Source: Balneolaceae bacterium
Lineage (GTDB): Bacteria; Bacteroidota; Rhodothermia; Balneolales; Balneolaceae
Reading direction: 5' to 3'
Assembly: GCA_007117235.1 (NCBI GenBank)
Contig: SKGY01000061.1
Coordinates: 1-10,225 of the forward strand
DNA length: 10,225 nucleotides
Positions within the stretch are counted from its first letter, which is position 1. Each line of letters opens with the position of its first letter. A model generated the notes under the pieces. That model was not told the origin of the DNA, did no database searches, and saw nothing but the letters and a program-made list of their open reading frames with translations. Both the position numbers and the translations under genes were made by a program. Shown here in pieces: positions 5,820 through 10,225 of the stretch.

Positions 5820-8585
5820 ATGACTCAATCAATGAATCTTATCCACCACAAAGCCAGACTATCAACGTTTATCGTAATTATCTGTTTGTTGATTCCAGGT
5901 GCTTTATCAGCTCAGGGCCAATTCACATTCGAAGATGTGTTGAAATTTGAAGACATAAAAACTCCGGTCATATCAGCTAACGGAAATTGGGTGGCTTATG
6001 GAGTCTGGCCCGAAATTGGTGACGGTTATGTTGAGATAAAACAAGTTGGATCACAGCAGCAATTCACAATTGAGAGGGGAGAACAGCCTCAAATTAGTAA
6101 CGATGGAAGGTGGACAGGAGCATTTGTTAATCCACCATTCATCGAAGCAGAAAATGCCGGCAGTGACGCGCCAAATCGGGGTGTTACATTTTTGAGTACG
6201 TCAAACGGAGAAACAATTGATTTTGCAGATGCACGGAATTTCTCATTCTCCAATAATTCAGAGTGGGGTTGGATTAATCACTTTCAGGATGATGAGATAG
6301 AGTCTAATGGGAATTCACATCTTGGTACGCCTCTGACATTAGTTCAGCTGAATAATAGGGAGTCACAAACAATTGATTTTGTACATGAATCTGCCGTTGA
6401 CAGTACATCCAATTACTTAATCTATTCGGTGGTTGATACAACAGGCACCGGCAATGGTATATATTTGATTAATCTAAACGGGGATGTTAATGATCATCAA
6501 AAAATTGCAGGTTTTGAGAATGCACTCTTTTCAAATTTGACGTGGGATCATAAGACTAGCAGAGTTGCGTTCACGCAATCAGAAATTAAGCCTGAACAGG
6601 AGTTTCTGACAGGAGATGCAACAATTTATACAATGAAAGTTGGAGAGGAACCAACTGAAATTGTCAGGCCTGAGAATATAAATGATGGATATCGACTCAG
6701 ATCACAGAATCAATTAACCTGGACAAACGACGGTAACAGATTATTCTATGGTGTGATGAGCGCAGAGATGGTTGCATTGGATGAGCATAGCGAAGAAGCG
6801 GATTCTCTGACAACTGAAAATCTTTATAGTGTTGACAGAATTCTGAACAACATTGAAGGAAGCGTTTGGCATTGGGATGATCCACAAATTAAAACACACG
6901 AAAAACAGACGTGGACCGGACGCAAAAATCATCTCTTCAGATCAGTTTATCATATCGATACAGATCGCTCAGTGCAGCTGGCCACGGTAGAACTTCCTGA
7001 TGTCTGGGTAACTCATAATGAAAAGGTTGCTATTGGGACGAGTGACATTCCTTACCAAAAACTAAGGACATGGGATGGAACATACCGGGACTACTATCTG
7101 ATAGATCTTGAGACAGCAAACTCAGACCAGTTTCTTGAAAAGCAGAGATTTGGTGCGTCATTATCTCCAAATGGCAATTTTGCAGCATGGTTTGATGGAG
7201 AGGATTGGATCATTCGGGGAACTCAATCCGGGACAGAAAGAAATCTGACGGCAGATATTTCCACTCCTTTCTATGATGAAGATAATGATCGTCCTCAGCC
7301 TTCAGGCTCGTATGGAATTGCAGGTTGGACTGACAATGACAGGCAGATCCTAATAAACGACAAATTCGATATATGGCAATTCGATACAAGAACCGGTAAT
7401 CAGACTAAGATAAGTGACGGTCGTGACGAGAGACGGATTTTTAGAATTTATGATTTGAACCCTAATAAACAGACTTTTTCAAGCAATGAACGACTGCTAT
7501 TAACTATGTATCATGACGATCTAAAAAACTACGGTTTTTATGAAGCGAGAGTGGGGCGGTCAGGTGTTAATAGAGTTTTAGAAGGTGAAAAACGATTCAA
7601 TATTGTAGCTCTGGCTGATGATTCAGATGAGATCTTATTTACGCAAGAAACATATAGAGAGTATCCAAATTTATGGGTTGCCGGAGATCGCAGATTTAGA
7701 AACCCTGTTCAGGTGTCCAACCTGCACGAAGGTTTAACGGATGAATTTGCATGGGGGCATGCAGAACTTGTGGACTGGTACAACAGTGATGGGAAAAAGG
7801 TGCAGGGTGTTCTTTATTATCCCGGAAACTATGAGCCGGGTAAGCGATATCCTGTATTTATTTACTACTACGAGAGGTTTTCACAACGGCTTTATGATTT
7901 CAATAAACCGGTAACCAATCACAGGCCAAACATTGCTCAGTACACAAGCGATGGCTACGCTGTTTTTCTGCCTGATATCTGGTTTGATGTGCCGATTCCC
8001 GGATACTCTGCTACAAAAAATCTTGTGCCCGGTGTTCACAAGTTAATTGAAATGGGTATTGCAGATCCTGACGCAATTGGTCTTCACGGACACTCTTGGA
8101 GTGGTTATTTAACAGCGCATGTGGTAACTCAAACAGATATTTTTGCGGCGGCAGTGGCAGGGGCGCCTGTTGGCAATATGACGAGCGCCTACAGTGGAAT
8201 TCGATGGGGTACCGGACTTGCAAGACAGTTTCAGTATGAGCAGACTCAGAGCCGGCTTGGTGTTAGCATGTGGGAAAATTTAGCTCCCTACATTGAGAAT
8301 TCACCGGTCTTTTTTGCTGACAGGATTAACACGCCACTTATGATTCAACATGGTGATGCAGACGAAGCTGTGCCATGGTATCAATCAATTGAGCTGTATC
8401 TGGCTCTGCGACGAAATGGCAAAGAGTCAGTTTTTCTTCACTATTACGACGAACCTCATCATCTGAGAAAACTGGCGAATCGATTAGACTATGCCATCAA
8501 AATGAAGGAGTACATGGATCACTATCTGAAAGGTATTCCTGCACCTGACTGGATAAAGGTTGGTGTGCCCTTCAGAGGAGAATAA
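5820..8585 (+). CDS. Exported S9 family (prolyl oligopeptidase/DPP-like) serine peptidase
   Basis: The product has 921 residues. Residues 1-31 form a Sec signal peptide: basic HHKAR, hydrophobic core and an ALSA|QG cleavage site, so the enzyme acts in the periplasm or is surface bound. Residues from about 35 to 620 look like the beta-propeller gate of S9 enzymes, with repeated short strand segments such as LSPNGNFAAWFDG and ISNDGRWTGAFVN. The C-terminal alpha/beta hydrolase domain has the full triad: Ser759 in GLHGHSWSGY, Asp848 in HGDADEAVPW and His880 in YDEPHHLRK. The end, IKMKEYMDHYLKGIPAPDWIKVGVPF, is typical of exported S9 peptidases of Bacteroidota relatives. It probably cleaves peptides, perhaps post-proline, in nutrient uptake; specificity is not readable. 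The nucleophile elbow is G-H-S-W-S-G rather than the usual G-x-S-x-G-G. A second in-frame ATG at 5832 would shorten the signal peptide by four residues and cannot be excluded. It begins 77 bases after umuC and may have its own promoter. Confidence 0.92.
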   Translation: MTQSMNLIHHKARLSTFIVIICLLIPGALSAQGQFTFEDVLKFEDIKTPVISANGNWVAYGVWPEIGDGYVEIKQVGSQQQFTIERGEQPQISNDGRWTGAFVNPPFIEAENAGSDAPNRGVTFLSTSNGETIDFADARNFSFSNNSEWGWINHFQDDEIESNGNSHLGTPLTLVQLNNRESQTIDFVHESAVDSTSNYLIYSVVDTTGTGNGIYLINLNGDVNDHQKIAGFENALFSNLTWDHKTSRVAFTQSEIKPEQEFLTGDATIYTMKVGEEPTEIVRPENINDGYRLRSQNQLTWTNDGNRLFYGVMSAEMVALDEHSEEADSLTTENLYSVDRILNNIEGSVWHWDDPQIKTHEKQTWTGRKNHLFRSVYHIDTDRSVQLATVELPDVWVTHNEKVAIGTSDIPYQKLRTWDGTYRDYYLIDLETANSDQFLEKQRFGASLSPNGNFAAWFDGEDWIIRGTQSGTERNLTADISTPFYDEDNDRPQPSGSYGIAGWTDNDRQILINDKFDIWQFDTRTGNQTKISDGRDERRIFRIYDLNPNKQTFSSNERLLLTMYHDDLKNYGFYEARVGRSGVNRVLEGEKRFNIVALADDSDEILFTQETYREYPNLWVAGDRRFRNPVQVSNLHEGLTDEFAWGHAELVDWYNSDGKKVQGVLYYPGNYEPGKRYPVFIYYYERFSQRLYDFNKPVTNHRPNIAQYTSDGYAVFLPDIWFDVPIPGYSATKNLVPGVHKLIEMGIADPDAIGLHGHSWSGYLTAHVVTQTDIFAAAVAGAPVGNMTSAYSGIRWGTGLARQFQYEQTQSRLGVSMWENLAPYIENSPVFFADRINTPLMIQHGDADEAVPWYQSIELYLALRRNGKESVFLHYYDEPHHLRKLANRLDYAIKMKEYMDHYLKGIPAPDWIKVGVPFRGE

Positions 8586-8597
8586 TTTGAAAAAGTG

Positions 8598-9170
8598 TCA
8601 ATACTCTTTACCTGACAACTTCAGTAATGTCTGCCTGGTTTGCCACAAGTGTCTGCGCTGATGTGCAGCAAGAATGAGGATCATTTCGGTAATACTCATT
8701 GGAATGTATTTAATGAGCGGGTGCCTACCCTTTAGCCGGTCTAGATCAGCAGATTTCCGATCTAGCTGATTCAACGATTCGATGAGTTTTTGATTCGATT
8801 CTTTGAGATCAAATACTGTTTGTTCCTTAGAGTTGGAGTCAGATTTATTCGGATACATTGGTGCGAGAGTGGAAACCTTTATTTTATACGGTGGCTCCAT
8901 GAATCGTATGGCTCCACGAGCAACCAAACCTGGTTTGAATTTGGCCTTTTCTGATGTTGGAATGTCTTTCGCATTCAATACTTTTTCAATTTCATCCAGA
9001 TAAAGCTTGTTGAATTCGCAAATATGCTTGAATATCTCATCTGCACTCCACGACTTTGAATCAGGTTTAAGATTGAAAAGATCTTCTGGAATCGCTGATA
9101 GTTCGTCTATTCGAGTAATAGCTGATCTGAGTTCATTTGAGATATCTTCATAACTTTTAGTTGTTCCCAT
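8598..9170 (-). CDS. DinB/YfiT-like four-helix-bundle protein, putative metal-dependent hydrolase or thiol transferase
   Basis: This 190-residue protein has the DinB_2 pattern: KSWSADEIFKHICEF (39-53) in the first part and a C-terminal ILILAAHQRRHLWQTRQTL (165-182 region). The three histidines that normally bind a metal in this fold are at 49, 170 and 174, in the expected H...HxxxH spacing. Members include the B. subtilis DinB/YfiT group and the bacillithiol transferase BstA; many are uncharacterised, and the name DinB does not imply DNA polymerase IV. No signal peptide is present, so it is cytoplasmic. Its ATG lies inside the end of the NagZ-like gene (14-base overlap, different frame), which suggests translational coupling. 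Its stop is 12 bases from the converging peptidase stop, with no hairpin in the gap. Confidence 0.85.
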   Translation of the reverse strand: MGTTKSYEDISNELRSAITRIDELSAIPEDLFNLKPDSKSWSADEIFKHICEFNKLYLDEIEKVLNAKDIPTSEKAKFKPGLVARGAIRFMEPPYKIKVSTLAPMYPNKSDSNSKEQTVFDLKESNQKLIESLNQLDRKSADLDRLKGRHPLIKYIPMSITEMILILAAHQRRHLWQTRQTLLKLSGKEY

Positions 9171-10225
9171 CAGTCAATATGCTTTTTTGAAGTTGTATAC
9201 GCCGGTAAGATTCATCAATACGTTCCTCACTGATAAGCTCTTCATCTATTAAACTTTTTATGATTGAGACCGCTTTCGGTACGATTTCAGGATCATAAAC
9301 AGAATTGTTGGCAAAAACCAACACATCAACACCTGCATTGATTGCTTTTAGAATTGCTGTTTCAAGACCATAAAAAGCACGAATTGCGTCCATCTGCATG
9401 TCATCTGAAAAAAGTACACCGTCAAAACCTATCTCATTTCGTAAAAGCTCCGTTTGAACATAATACGAGAGTGTGGCCGGATCTTCAGTGTCCCATTTTT
9501 CATTGAAAACGTGGGCTGTCATAACACCAAATTGTTGATCTGTTTTTACAAGTTCCCTGTAAGGATTAAGTTCAATGTCATTCCATGTATCAGTCACATC
9601 GGCCATTCCGAGATGAGAATCATTCCATGCACTGCCATGACCCGGGAAGTGCTTTAGTACTCCTAAAACATGATTTTTTGAGAACTCATCGAGAAAAATT
9701 TCTGAATGCTTAACAACCATTTCAGGGTCATCTGAGAAGCTTCTTTCGAGCACCCCAATAATCGGATTCTCGGGGTTTGTGTTTACATCAACAACCGGCG
9801 CAAAATTTACATTAAAACCCAGATTACTTAATAGTTCAGCCATATTGGAGGCGTAATGACGAGTAGTATCAACGTTATCTAAATCACCCAGTTCTTGCGC
9901 TGAACGGTGCTCAGGAAATCCTCTGGAAGTTTTTAATCGAGCTACTCTGCCCCCTTCCTGATCAACGGCAATGAAAAGTGGACGTTTAGTCAGATCGGTT
10001 AAATTTCTGTTTAATTGAGCAACCTGGTCAGCATTTTCAATATTACGATTTGGTGTTCTGCTTGGCACATCATAATCAAAGAGAATAACTCCGCCGGCAT
10101 GGTACTCAGTAATGTCTCGGATTATATGTGACGTATCTGTTAAAGCAAATCCTTTAAAGCCAACCATTAACATCTCACCAATTTTTTCATCAAGTGAGGG
10201 TAGTTGAGTTTTTGATGAATCTTCA
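9157..10225 (-). CDS. Glycoside hydrolase family 3, NagZ-like beta-N-acetylhexosaminidase; partial at its N-terminus
   Basis: The frame is open to the right edge, so the gene starts outside the window. An ATG at 10173 is in frame, but the codons before it read SLDEKIGEMLMVGFKG across that point, and LxEKIGQMLMVGF is the standard start of the GH3 catalytic barrel, so that ATG is internal. Motifs, numbered from the 10173 Met: AVDQEGGRVARL (69-80), KHFPGHG (174-180), the NagZ-type Asp185-Ser-His187 dyad of the acid/base loop in NDSHLG, and the nucleophile Asp257 in VLFSDDMQMDAI. The DSH dyad distinguishes NagZ-type N-acetylglucosaminidases, which act on peptidoglycan turnover products, from beta-glucosidases. 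The visible end is a single (beta/alpha)8 domain with no C-terminal addition. Whether it is cytoplasmic or exported cannot be told without the missing N-terminus. It is followed by the overlapping DinB-like gene. Confidence 0.93.
   Translation of the reverse strand, partial: EDSSKTQLPSLDEKIGEMLMVGFKGFALTDTSHIIRDITEYHAGGVILFDYDVPSRTPNRNIENADQVAQLNRNLTDLTKRPLFIAVDQEGGRVARLKTSRGFPEHRSAQELGDLDNVDTTRHYASNMAELLSNLGFNVNFAPVVDVNTNPENPIIGVLERSFSDDPEMVVKHSEIFLDEFSKNHVLGVLKHFPGHGSAWNDSHLGMADVTDTWNDIELNPYRELVKTDQQFGVMTAHVFNEKWDTEDPATLSYYVQTELLRNEIGFDGVLFSDDMQMDAIRAFYGLETAILKAINAGVDVLVFANNSVYDPEIVPKAVSIIKSLIDEELISEERIDESYRRIQLQKSILTDGNN

Noticed and set aside
8598..9170. DinB-like protein as part of a DNA damage unit with umuDC
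   Set aside because: The DinB-fold superfamily is not DNA polymerase IV, the gene is on the other strand beyond the peptidase, and it is coupled to the NagZ-like gene instead.
10171..10173. ATG at 10173 as the start of the NagZ-like gene
   Set aside because: The upstream in-frame codons continue the conserved EKIG-MLMVGF barrel start, so the gene is longer and truncated by the window edge.

Overview
The window is a chromosomal segment of a free-living bacterium. It is moderately AT-rich and densely packed, and most starts have no recognisable Shine-Dalgarno sequence, as is common in Bacteroidota and their relatives. Together with the gene content (single-chain GcvP, GufA/ZIP11-type transporter, exported S9 peptidase, UmuDC, DinB-fold protein), this suggests Bacteroidota or Balneolota. 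That placement is an inference from style and family resemblance, not from a marker gene. No RNA gene, insertion sequence, CRISPR array or phage gene is visible.

Layout from left to right. The N-terminal third or less of glycine dehydrogenase (gcvP) runs leftwards off the edge. After a 296-base intergenic region with a perfect operator-like palindrome comes a ZIP-family metal transporter on the plus strand. Converging on it is a minus-strand pair: a GhrA-like 2-hydroxyacid dehydrogenase followed by a DUF2459 lipoprotein. Divergent from that pair is a short exported DUF4174 protein. Next come umuD and umuC (error-prone DNA polymerase V) and a large exported S9 prolyl-oligopeptidase-family enzyme. 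The right end holds a minus-strand pair, a glycoside hydrolase family 3 NagZ-like gene (running off the edge) that overlaps a DinB-like gene by 14 bases.

The genes are mainly housekeeping and stress functions rather than one pathway. Clear functional units are umuDC, the ghrA-like/DUF2459 pair and the nagZ/dinB-like pair. I found no convincing undescribed multi-gene system. The points most worth a second look are: the UmuD homologue, which keeps its cleavage site and nucleophile Ser60 but has Cys where the catalytic Lys97 should be; the perfect 10-2-10 palindrome just upstream of the ZIP gene, which resembles a DtxR/MntR-type metal-repressor operator; and the same transporter's Asn in place of a normally conserved metal-ligand Glu.
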